Source: Bacteroides sp. MSB163 (GTDB taxonomy: Bacteria; Bacteroidota; Bacteroidia; Bacteroidales; Bacteroidaceae). Taken from it: DNA of 64,000 nucleotides. This document shows positions 17,088 through 26,014 of this stretch, one piece after another. The DNA lies in NCBI RefSeq assembly GCF_036416795.1, contig NZ_CP143867.1, positions 868,001 through 932,000 of the forward strand, in the 5' to 3' direction. Each line of letters starts with the position of its first letter. The stretch's first letter is position 1. The notes under the pieces are model-generated. The model did no database searches and was not told the origin of the DNA. It was given only the letters and a program-made list of their open reading frames with translations. The position numbers and the translations under genes were made by a program.

Positions 17088-19916
17088 ATGGACATCCGAA
17101 AAAACATTATCATAACCTGTGTGTCCCTTTTTGTATGCGCCACCATACTCGCCAACCAGAAACCTTATGTCACCAACCTCTCACGTGACAAATACCACGC
17201 TGCCAATAAGAACTGGTCTATCGGGCAAGATGAGAAAGGCATCATGTACTTCGGCAACAGCATCGGCCTGCTGGCATCCGACGGCATGGAATGGAAACTC
17301 TTTCAAACACCTGATGCCAGTCTCGTACGCGCCATAGCCGTAGAATCCCACCACACCATTTACAGTGGTGGTTCCGAAGACCTGGGACGCTGGGATCGAG
17401 ACCAATCGGGAGAACTGAAATACACTTCACTAAAAGGATTAATCAATGGAGATAACCCACTCGACAATCAAAGTTTTTGGCGTATCTGGATTGAAGGCGA
17501 CAAAGTGTATTTCCAGTCTTTCAGTCATATCTACGTATACGATCACCACACCATCACCCCCATTGATGGGCCAAACGCCTTTTTACTTCTTCTGAAGGTA
17601 CGTAATGAATACTGGGTACAAGAAATGTACGGTGCACTTTATCAGTTGCATAACGGCATACTCAACAAAATCCCCGGGAGCGAATTCCTGAACGGTACCA
17701 CTACTCGTGTCATCTTACCCTACGATACCGACCGTTATCTGGTAGGCACCTCCACCGGTGCAATCTATATCTACGATCAAAAGAACTTTATCCCTTGGAA
17801 CCTCTCCCTCTCGCGGCAATTGAGAGGGCAGGAACTGAACTGCGCCATCTATTCCGCCAAACGGAACACCTATTATCTGGGCACACAGCTCAGTGGCATA
17901 TATGAAGTAGATACCCATGGAAATATCCTCAATCACTTCTCCACTGCTAACATTCTTCAGAATAACACTGTTCTATCCCTTTACGAAGATAATCAAAATA
18001 ACATCTGGGTAGCCCTTGACCGTGGGCTCGCTTACATCCGGTATACCGATGGGCTAAGTTACTACCGTTCCACAGACGGTAGCTTCGGCGGCATATACGA
18101 TGCTACTATCTGGCACGACAATCTGCTCATCGGAACGAATCAGGGAATTTACTACACCCGCCATGACAAACTCAATGATCTGGATATGTTTTCTTCCCTC
18201 AAATTGATAGAGGGCACTCAGGGGCAGGTATGGTCCTTCCGTAAAATAGACGGACGGTTATTTTGCGCACATACTAACGGACTGCTGGAAATTTTTCCCG
18301 ATCTTCATATCCGTCACCCGTATCGAGTCAATACAGGAGTCTTCCGCACCCTGGAGGCAACCATCAATGGAAAACAAATACAGATTATCATTACCTACGA
18401 TGAACTCCTGATATTAAACAGAACTACCGGAGAGCTAAATTCCATGCGCCAGATCTCCGACCCGATATATAATGCCGAAGTAGATCATTTAGGAAACATC
18501 TGGCTGGAAACCAGCAGTCGCGGTGTCTACAAATGCCGTCTGAATGACGAACAGAGCGCCTTCCGATACTATACGTATTACGGTCATGAGAAGGACAGCT
18601 CACTTCCTGCCCGCCTGCAATTATTCAAATCGGGCGGACGCATCCTATTCTTAGGCAATGATCAATTTTATATCTATGATGAGGTCAACGACAACTTGCA
18701 ACTTGAGCAGCATCTGAACCGGTGTTTCGAAACGATACACGATCTGAAACGTATCGTGCCCATCGACAGTGAAGAAAGCTGGGCCATCACCGGCTCATCT
18801 GTCTACCGTTTCTTCTACGACGGATACATTGCCCGCATCCGCGAAGCATATAAGGTGGAAGCTGACAATCTTTCACTCATCACCGCTTATGAGAATATTT
18901 CCGTTCTCAATGACTCCCTCTCACTTATTTGCCTGGATGCAGGTTTTATCCTTCATGACTCTCATCGCAGCAAACGGCAAACTGTGGAACTTTCCGCCCC
19001 TAACCTGGAATTCATTCATGCCGGAAAAGAACTGAATGCAGGTTTCATGGACCTCAACAAAACCGTTCATATCCCCCATAAAGACAATACGGTAACTGTC
19101 GGCTTCTCTGTCAATGCTGCCTTTGCCGGAAATCTTTTCGTTCAATACCAACTGGAAGAAATGGACAGTACCTGGAGTGCCCCAAAGCGACTGAACAGCA
19201 TTTCCTACGCCCGCTTGCCGCAAGGCAAATACACACTTCGCCTGCGTACCACGGACGGACTGAACAATTACTCACCGGATACTCTTCTGGAATTCGACGT
19301 ACTTCCTCCCTGGTACAATACTGTCTGGTGGTATCTTACCTGTTGCTTACTCATTATCACCGCTCTGTTCGGCACCTTCTACCTGATGAAACGACGTCTG
19401 CAAACCAAACACTTGCGTAGAATGAAATCTCAGGAAGCTACACGCCTGCGCTTGATGAACGAGCAACTGCAAAATGAAATCGAGGAAAAAGATGCCGAGA
19501 TCTTTACCCAGACCTCTTTCATCATCCACAAGAACGAACTCATCCTGAAACTGAAAGAGATGATAGATGAGATTTGTTCCCGTAATACGCAGAAAGCCTT
19601 ATTACCTCTTTATCAGAAAATAAATACGTTGCTTGCCAATAACCTCGATACGGAAGATGACTGGAAAATGTTCCTTATCAAGTTCGAACAGAAGCACCGC
19701 AACTTCTTCAAACGGTTGAAAGAGGCGCATCCGCAGCTAACCAACAATGACTTGCGCCTCTGTGCCTGCCTCAAGCTGAATATGGAAACTAAGGATATTG
19801 CCTCATTAATGAACCTTTCGGTTCGTGCAGTAGAGAATAACCGATACCGATTGCGAAAGAAGCTTGACCTGAAACCTACACAGAACCTGAATGAGTACTT
19901 TTTGAATATAGATTAA
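17088..19916 (+). CDS. Membrane-spanning Reg_prop/Y_Y_Y sensor with LuxR-type HTH (PUL regulator)
   Basis: 942 residues. A short signal/anchor is followed by a long periplasmic beta-propeller region with Reg_prop-like repeats (NTVLSLYEDNQNNIWVALDRGLAYI is typical), a Y_Y_Y domain at about 650-740 (FVQYQLEEMDSTWS, RLPQGKYTLRLRTTD), one transmembrane helix (about 745-767), a coiled coil, and a C-terminal helix-turn-helix of LuxR type (about 882-935: TKDIASLMNLSVRAVENNRYRLRKKL). There is no histidine kinase or receiver, so it is a one-component regulator that must control DNA from the membrane. Position directly after the beta-1,2-glucan PUL suggests it senses an oligosaccharide from that substrate in the periplasm and activates one or both halves (inference). 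Confidence 0.9.
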   Translation: MDIRKNIIITCVSLFVCATILANQKPYVTNLSRDKYHAANKNWSIGQDEKGIMYFGNSIGLLASDGMEWKLFQTPDASLVRAIAVESHHTIYSGGSEDLGRWDRDQSGELKYTSLKGLINGDNPLDNQSFWRIWIEGDKVYFQSFSHIYVYDHHTITPIDGPNAFLLLLKVRNEYWVQEMYGALYQLHNGILNKIPGSEFLNGTTTRVILPYDTDRYLVGTSTGAIYIYDQKNFIPWNLSLSRQLRGQELNCAIYSAKRNTYYLGTQLSGIYEVDTHGNILNHFSTANILQNNTVLSLYEDNQNNIWVALDRGLAYIRYTDGLSYYRSTDGSFGGIYDATIWHDNLLIGTNQGIYYTRHDKLNDLDMFSSLKLIEGTQGQVWSFRKIDGRLFCAHTNGLLEIFPDLHIRHPYRVNTGVFRTLEATINGKQIQIIITYDELLILNRTTGELNSMRQISDPIYNAEVDHLGNIWLETSSRGVYKCRLNDEQSAFRYYTYYGHEKDSSLPARLQLFKSGGRILFLGNDQFYIYDEVNDNLQLEQHLNRCFETIHDLKRIVPIDSEESWAITGSSVYRFFYDGYIARIREAYKVEADNLSLITAYENISVLNDSLSLICLDAGFILHDSHRSKRQTVELSAPNLEFIHAGKELNAGFMDLNKTVHIPHKDNTVTVGFSVNAAFAGNLFVQYQLEEMDSTWSAPKRLNSISYARLPQGKYTLRLRTTDGLNNYSPDTLLEFDVLPPWYNTVWWYLTCCLLIITALFGTFYLMKRRLQTKHLRRMKSQEATRLRLMNEQLQNEIEEKDAEIFTQTSFIIHKNELILKLKEMIDEICSRNTQKALLPLYQKINTLLANNLDTEDDWKMFLIKFEQKHRNFFKRLKEAHPQLTNNDLRLCACLKLNMETKDIASLMNLSVRAVENNRYRLRKKLDLKPTQNLNEYFLNID

Positions 19917-20001
19917 TAAAAACGAAATCTATTCCTCTAATCATGTAACACCATGAAAAGTATCTGTAACATCCTACTAACCGGTTAAAAAAAACATCGT
20001 C

Positions 20002-20009
20002 TATCTTTG
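20002..20009 (+). promoter_or_regulatory. -7 box of the CE15-like gene
   Basis: TATCTTTG (TAnnTTTG match) 34 bases before the ATG at 20044, so this gene probably has its own promoter and is not read only from the regulator. Confidence 0.5.
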
Positions 20010-20043
20010 CCAACAGATGTAAACCTCTTAAAAAGATAGAAAC

Positions 20044-21264
20044 ATGAAAAACTGGAAAACACGTTTATGGGTACTGATTGTTCTGCTGAACATGGGTATG
20101 GGCATTTCCACATTTGCACAGAAAATCCCCTTAGTCTACACTGTGGAAAATACGGGAATAAAGAATCCTGTACCCGTGTTGCCGGGTATCGATGAACTGC
20201 CGGTGGTAAAAACACTGACCGATCCCTTCCAATGGTCCGATGGCAGTGGCCGTTCAACCAACTTCAAGGACTGGAGCCGACGGCGTGCAGAGATAGCCCG
20301 TGAAATAGAACACTACGAAATCGGCGAGAAACCCGTAGTGTCGAAAAAAGACATTACTGCGGATATCGTGGATGATACCCTTAGAGTAAATGTAACAGTG
20401 AACGGACAAACGCTCACCCTGAAAGCAAAGATTACTTATCCGGCAGGTAAAGGCCCTTTCCCAGCTATCATTGGAATAGGCAGAGGTACGGGTAGTCTTC
20501 CCCCCGCCATCTTCACGAGCCGCAATATAGCACAAATCGCATTCAACTTCACACAAGTCATGTCGCACACACAAAAGCGCGGCAACGAGCCTATCAACAA
20601 ACTTTATCCTGACCGTATGGACATGGGAGCCTATTGCGCCTGGTCCTGGGGAGTGAGCCGTATCATTGACGGATTGGAAATCGTAGGTAAAAAGAGCAAG
20701 ATAGATACCAAACGACTGGCCATATCCGGTTGTTCCTTCGCCGGGAAAATGGCTCTTTTTGCCGGAGCATTCGATGAGCGTATTGCACTGACCATTGCTC
20801 AGGAACCGGGTGGTGGCGGTGCGGCAGCATGGCGTGTTTCCGAAACACTGGGTGAAGTGGAAACTTTGGGAAGGACCAGTCATGCCTGGTTTAAGGAAAG
20901 TATGTTCCAGTATAAAGAAGATAATGTATCGAAATTGCCGTATGACCACCACGAACTGTGTGCCATGATAGCACCGCGTGCACTGCTGGTACTCGGAAAC
21001 CCGGACTATGTATGGCTGGCAGATGAATCGGGTTATGTCTCCTGCCGTGCTGCCCGTAAAGTATGGGAAACCTTCGGCATTGCCGACAGAATGGGCTTCT
21101 CCATCGTAGGCGGACATGGGCACTGCCAACTGCCCGAGAGTCAGTATCCTGAAGTAGAAGCATTTGTCGATAAGTTCCTGCTTGGAAAGAAAGACACGAA
21201 TACAGAAGTAACCATTGCGCCACTTTACGAAAAGGTGGACTATGAGCGCTGGTTATTCCACTAA
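20044..21264 (+). CDS. Secreted CE15-like esterase (alpha/beta hydrolase)
   Basis: 406 residues with a signal peptide ending TFAQ. The alpha/beta-hydrolase fold is of carbohydrate esterase family 15 type: nucleophile elbow GCSFAGKMALFAGAF (Ser 231), acid in AQEPGGGG (Glu 254), and catalytic His in GGHGHCQLP (His 360). Characterised CE15 enzymes cleave glucuronoyl esters. They carry G-C-S-R-x-G-K, where the Arg helps stabilise the oxyanion; here that position is Phe 232, so activity on glucuronoyl esters is doubtful. It follows the PUL regulator and precedes a phosphoesterase gene, so an ester-linked substituent on the imported glucan is another candidate substrate (inference). Confidence 0.82.
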   Translation: MKNWKTRLWVLIVLLNMGMGISTFAQKIPLVYTVENTGIKNPVPVLPGIDELPVVKTLTDPFQWSDGSGRSTNFKDWSRRRAEIAREIEHYEIGEKPVVSKKDITADIVDDTLRVNVTVNGQTLTLKAKITYPAGKGPFPAIIGIGRGTGSLPPAIFTSRNIAQIAFNFTQVMSHTQKRGNEPINKLYPDRMDMGAYCAWSWGVSRIIDGLEIVGKKSKIDTKRLAISGCSFAGKMALFAGAFDERIALTIAQEPGGGGAAAWRVSETLGEVETLGRTSHAWFKESMFQYKEDNVSKLPYDHHELCAMIAPRALLVLGNPDYVWLADESGYVSCRAARKVWETFGIADRMGFSIVGGHGHCQLPESQYPEVEAFVDKFLLGKKDTNTEVTIAPLYEKVDYERWLFH

Positions 21265-21271
21265 AACTCTT

Positions 21272-21309
21272 TATCTTTGGGGGTATAACACTTACTAATA
21301 CCCCCAAAG
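21272..21309 (+). promoter_or_regulatory. -7 box embedded in a palindrome before the phosphoesterase gene
   Basis: TATCTTTG (21272-21279) overlaps the left arm of a perfect 11-bp inverted repeat: CTTTGGGGGTA (21275-21285) and TACCCCCAAAG (21299-21309). The right arm ends four bases before the ATG. It could be an operator, or a terminator of the upstream gene (stop at 21264). Confidence 0.55.
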
Positions 21310-21313
21310 AATC

Positions 21314-23191
21314 ATGAAAAGAATTTTATTTGCTATCTGTGTGATAGCGTTGTCTCTCCTTTCCTACGGACAAGGCAGTAACGAACGAGCCTTCACTTTC
21401 GCATGGCTCAGTGATGTGCACCTCAATTCTTTCGCCTATGCCGAAGACGACCTGCGGCAATCCATTGAAGACATCAATGCCAATCCTGAAGTTGCTTTCA
21501 CCATCCTCAGCGGCGATGTCACTGAATTCGGTGATACCAAGGAGTTTTATCTGCTGCAGGACATTCTGAAGAACTTCCGGAAACCCTACTTTCTCATCCC
21601 CGGCAACCATGATGTAAACTGGAGTGAAAACGGATGCACTATGTTCGACAAGATTTTCCAGGCCTCACATTTCTGTTACGACTGGCAGGAAGTACGTTTC
21701 ATCGGCTGTGGCGCCGGACCAAGTCTGCGTATGGGACCACCTCACATTCCCCGCGAAGAAATTCTGTGGCTCGATTCTATCGTTCGCGCCACTCCGGCAG
21801 AACAACCCATTATTTTCATCAATCACTTCCCTATCGATCAGGATCTGAGTAACTGGTACGAAGTTGTCGACATCCTTAAAACGCGCAATATCCAGGCAAT
21901 ACTCGGCGGACACCTGCACGTGAACCGTGCTTATGATGCCGAAGGTATTCCCGCCGTAATCGGCCGTTCGTCCCTGCGCAGGAAAGATCCGATAGGCGGA
22001 TATAATCTGGTCACACATCGCGGCAATACATTAGAATTCCACGAACGCATCATCAAAGCAGAAACCCGACCTGCATGGAATACGATTCATCTGGCATCTT
22101 TGCAGGAGAAGAAGGATACCACTTACTATCGTCCGGATTTCGCCATCAATGCTACTTATCCTTCGGTACGCGAAACCTGGAAATTGAAGGATGTGGCCGA
22201 TATCGCTTCGCAGGGAAGCATAGACGGTAACCTGTACGTTTACACTAATACAGCCGGTGTTGTCCATGCCCTTAATGCCAAGAACGGCAAAACCCAGTGG
22301 ACCTATACCACCGGAAACAAGATATTTTCAGCCCCATTTATCACCCCAAAACTTGTCATAGTCTCTTCCTGTGATGGTTCCATCTATGCCCTTGACAGGA
22401 AGCAGGGCACAGTGCGATGGAAATACAATACTGATTACCCCATTGTAGCGTGCCCTGTCGTAACCGAAGGTACAGTCTACATCGGCAGCAGCAACGGCAA
22501 ATTCTACTCTTTAAAGCTGGCGGACGGAACACTGAACTGGACTTGTGATGGCTTGCAAGGCTACATTGAATCACGCCCGGCTGTGGATAAGGAGCGCATA
22601 TATATAGGCACCTGGGGAGCGATGTTCTATGCCATCGACCGCAGGAGTGGGAAGAAAATATGGGAGTTCGACACCAAACGAGGCAGATATTTCTCACCGG
22701 GTGCCTGCTGGCCGGTAGTGCTGCCGTATACGCGGCAAGGAGAGACGAATGAGCAAGTCATAGTTCTCAGTTCCGACTATTTTGTCCGCTCATTCCATCC
22801 CGGGACGGGAGAAATCCTTTGGGCTTCCGATGAAGCGAAAGGACGCGAGTCCCTCGGCTTCTCACCGGATGGAAAAACAATGTATGTGAAAGGAATCAAG
22901 AACAACATCACCGCTGCAGATATATCTCACGGCACCTATACCAGTCTTTGGAATACATCAATGCCCTACGAAACTAACTTCATCCCCACCCGTATGGAAA
23001 CAACCGAACAACTGGTGTTCATTCCTACTGAATTTGGTGTTCTCCATGCCGTGCGGACAGACGGAAGCGGCATTGCCTGGTCACATAAAATCTCCCATTC
23101 GGCAATAACTTCACTAAAGAATGCTGGAAAAGGGAAAATCATTGCCATGACAATGGATGGTACAGTGACTTGTCTGGAATATCCCTTATAG
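21314..23191 (+). CDS. Secreted metallophosphoesterase fused to a PQQ-type beta-propeller
   Basis: 625 residues with a signal peptide ending SYGQ. Residues ~25-260 are a calcineurin-like phosphoesterase with all metal-binding blocks: SDVHLNSF, SGDVTEFGD, GNHDVNW, NHFPID and GGHLHVN. Residues ~300-620 are PQQ-like propeller blades (VHALNAKNGKTQWTYTTGNKIFSAPF, YALDRKQGTVRWKYNT, YAIDRRSGKKIWEFDT). No cofactor use is implied; such blades often bind ligands or partners. Its place after the CE15-like gene, near an EEP phosphatase in the PUL, makes a phosphate-substituted glycan a plausible substrate (inference); a general periplasmic phosphodiesterase is the alternative. Confidence 0.9.
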   Translation: MKRILFAICVIALSLLSYGQGSNERAFTFAWLSDVHLNSFAYAEDDLRQSIEDINANPEVAFTILSGDVTEFGDTKEFYLLQDILKNFRKPYFLIPGNHDVNWSENGCTMFDKIFQASHFCYDWQEVRFIGCGAGPSLRMGPPHIPREEILWLDSIVRATPAEQPIIFINHFPIDQDLSNWYEVVDILKTRNIQAILGGHLHVNRAYDAEGIPAVIGRSSLRRKDPIGGYNLVTHRGNTLEFHERIIKAETRPAWNTIHLASLQEKKDTTYYRPDFAINATYPSVRETWKLKDVADIASQGSIDGNLYVYTNTAGVVHALNAKNGKTQWTYTTGNKIFSAPFITPKLVIVSSCDGSIYALDRKQGTVRWKYNTDYPIVACPVVTEGTVYIGSSNGKFYSLKLADGTLNWTCDGLQGYIESRPAVDKERIYIGTWGAMFYAIDRRSGKKIWEFDTKRGRYFSPGACWPVVLPYTRQGETNEQVIVLSSDYFVRSFHPGTGEILWASDEAKGRESLGFSPDGKTMYVKGIKNNITAADISHGTYTSLWNTSMPYETNFIPTRMETTEQLVFIPTEFGVLHAVRTDGSGIAWSHKISHSAITSLKNAGKGKIIAMTMDGTVTCLEYPL

Positions 23192-23199
23192 AAAACAAT

Positions 23200-23271
23200 C
23201 ATCCGCAGACCCCACGAATAACGCAGATTTCTTTAATCGTAAATCTGCGTTATCCGCGCCATCTGCGGATG
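23200..23271. terminator. Nested inverted repeat between convergent genes
   Basis: Outer arms CATCCGCAGA (23200-23209) and TCTGCGGATG (23262-23271) enclose inner arms ATAACGCAGATTT and AAATCTGCGTTAT (23219-23231 and 23241-23253), both perfect. It lies between the convergent 3' ends at 23191 and 23300 and probably terminates in both directions. Confidence 0.6.
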
Positions 23272-23299
23272 AAAAATAATTCAGAAAAGTACGGGCAGA

Positions 23300-25829
23300 T
23301 TATTCTCCACCGCCACCACCTTCACCACCACTACTCTTCACATCATCATTACTGATGGTACGTGCGGCTTTCTTGACACTGGCTCTCAATTCACCAATGC
23401 GATAGCTAACACTTACACCAAAACGCTGACGAGTATATTTATTCCAGCTATCCTGTATAAAGCCTACACCTTCTATACTTGAAGTCGGATGCTGATATTT
23501 CTTAAAGAAGTTACTAGCAAATGCCGACAAGGTCAGACGTTTCTTCAAGAATGATTTGTTTACACTCAATCCATAGTCAAAGAAACTGCTGCCTTTCCCC
23601 TGCAACATGATCCAAGGTGTCTGACCATAAATATTCAGACTGATGCGCCAATCATGAGGCAAAGACTGCTGAGCACCGCCATAAGCAAACAGATTCCAAC
23701 CGTCATTCTTCAGTCCATTGGCACCTTCCAAATAAGTATAGTTACCATAAAGATTTGCATAGATACGTGTATTGGAAGTTGCATTCCAGTTGATATAACC
23801 GCTCAGGCTGGCATTCCTGCTCTTACCAATATTCTGATAGGTAGAATAAAGCACTTCCTTACCGGTAGGATTCTGCAGACCGAAAATTTCTGTATCCTTC
23901 ACCTGTTCTGTCACTCGTTCAATACTGTTATTGGTAAAGCTATAACGCGCTGAAAGGTTGATGTTAAACTTCTGCGTGAAATTGCTGTAGCTCAAGTTAA
24001 ATGAATGACTCTTCTCACTATCCAAATGAGAGTTACCCTGATTTATATTTGTCGGATTACTATCGTCCAGATAAGGATTTAAATACCAGATCCCCGGACG
24101 GTAAATACGCATATTATAACCAAAACGAAGATTAGACATATCTGTCAGCTTATAGCCAATACTTGCAGAAGGAACTAAATCATCAAAGTTCTTATCAAAG
24201 TTATCTCCCTTACCCAACAGATATTTCACCTCCTGCTTCGTATGCTCATAACGCACACCAAGTCTTCCGGAAATCTTCTTCACTTTCAGCCCATATCCAA
24301 GGTATGCAGCCAAAATGTCATTCTGGTGTTTATAATGCGAACTGTGATCATTGTCAAACTCATAATCAGCTTGAGTTGCTGACGCTTGTTCATAACGGTC
24401 ATCTTCCGAAGAATTATCACGGAGAATATATTTCGCACCGGCTTCAAGAGTATGTATCTTGCCGATAGGCGTCGTATAATCAGCCTGGAAAGTATGTTCA
24501 GTAGTATTCTGGGATCCATCATTATGCTGATTTTTCATACGTTTCATAAAATCCTGCCAATCCGGAGCTACATCCTCCATATCATAATCATAAGTGGAGT
24601 ATGAATCCGAACTTTCCGGTCTGGTATTGATTTTATAAGAGAAGGTCAACATACGATCTTTTACATGAAACATACGTTGGTAGTCAATGCCACCATCGAT
24701 AGAATACCAGGAACTTTTGCTTCTATTGTTCGATACATATTGATACAGATCATCACCGGTACCGGGCATCGTTGCAAAAGTATTACTCAGTCCATTGCTG
24801 TTATTTCCGCCACCCCAAAGTCCGAACGACATGGTTATCAAACGCAAAGTATCAATCTCATAACTGGCTTCCATGCTGCCGGACTGAAAGTTACCATGTC
24901 CTTTGCTGTCACCACTATAATCCAAATCAGAAGAGCCATCGGTTATGTCGCCTACTGTACGGCGGGTACCACCGGAATAGCTGCGCGGACGATCATTGTA
25001 ATTATAATTGTAACGGGCACTCACCGTCAGCTTACCGCTCTTAATCGTACCGAACAGACCGCCGCCGGCCCCCATGTTACTAACGTTTCCACTAAATGTA
25101 GCTGTATAACCTTCCAATCCGCTACCTACGGTAACAATATTCAGGATACCGCCCACACCCTCAGCGTCGTACTTAGGACCGGGATTAGTAATCACCTCGA
25201 TATGTTTGATGGAATTGGCGGGCATACTTTTCAGCACTTCCGTCGGATTATTGCTCATCATATTGTTAGGTTTACCGTTCACATACACCTTAAAGCTACT
25301 GCTACCGTTCACCTTAATATTATCTTCGCCGTCTACAGTTACCAAAGGCACTTTGCGAAGCATTTCCAATACAGAGTTTGACTTTGAATCAGGATCATCC
25401 TGCACATTATATTCTATCTTGTCGATGTCTGCCTTTACCAGTGGTTTTTTGGGCTACTACCTCTACTTGACCAAGTTCATTGGAAGCATCTGTAATATAC
25501 AGTGTTCCAAAATCGACAACCTTTTCTCCCGCCTTCACAGTGAAATCCTTCACAATAGTATTTCTACCAATAGAAGAAATAGTCATCACAAAATTACCCG
25601 TTCCGGGAACTTTCTCCTGAAATTTACCTTTCATGTCCGTTACCAGCATTTTCAATGCATGGGCAGGTGCTTCTTTTTTCACGATTTTGATTGTGGCATA
25701 AGGTTCTCCCTCTTGAGTCAAAGAATCCAGTAAGACTCCTTTAATCTGAAATGGAGGTGCCGCATTCTGTGCCGCTACCAATGAGGATATTACCAACATA
25801 ATGAGCAGCAAAGGGCATTTAATTTTCAT
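23300..25829 (-). pseudogene. Outer-membrane beta-barrel receptor (TonB-dependent-like), frameshifted
   Basis: The 5' part (25829-25407) encodes a signal peptide and a carboxypeptidase-regulatory-like domain ending in NELGQVEVVAQK, then runs out of frame to a stop. The 3' part (open to 23300) encodes the plug (SVLEMLRKVPLVTVDG, MPANSIKHIEVITNPGPKYDAEGVGGILNI) and a barrel of the 'outer membrane beta-barrel family' type. Removing one A from the A6 run (T6 on + at 25445-25450) restores AQKPLVKADIDKIEYNVQDD, the expected family sequence. The intact protein would be ~840 residues. The C-terminus is glycine-rich. It may be a real mutation, phase variation, or an assembly/sequencing error. Confidence 0.88.
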
Positions 25830-25915
25830 TTCTGTTTTTGTTTGTTTGATGAATATTTAGTTGACTGTTTTTGTATTAGACGTAACTTGTACCTATTTTG
25901 TCACAATGAAAGTGG

Positions 25916-25923
25916 CAAAAGTA
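25916..25923 (-). promoter_or_regulatory. -7 box of the beta-barrel receptor gene
   Basis: TACTTTTG on the minus strand, about 86 bases before the start codon at 25829. No clear -33 is seen. Confidence 0.4.
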
Positions 25924-26014
25924 GGCTGTTTTTCTTGAACTACGAGTTTTTCGGAGTTAAAAAAGCACAAAGAGAAAGGATTAAAGAGAACATTTGTAAA
26001 CGTTCTCGCAGGAC

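Noticed and set aside
20254..21129. 291-codon minus-strand frame inside the CE15-like gene
   Set aside because: The plus strand has a signal peptide and a complete catalytic triad; the minus frame has no recognisable motifs.
23654..25733. Long plus-strand frames opposite the beta-barrel receptor gene (such as 24665-25381)
   Set aside because: They are antisense shadows of a clear outer-membrane receptor; their translations are low-complexity Ile/Thr/His-rich and match no family.
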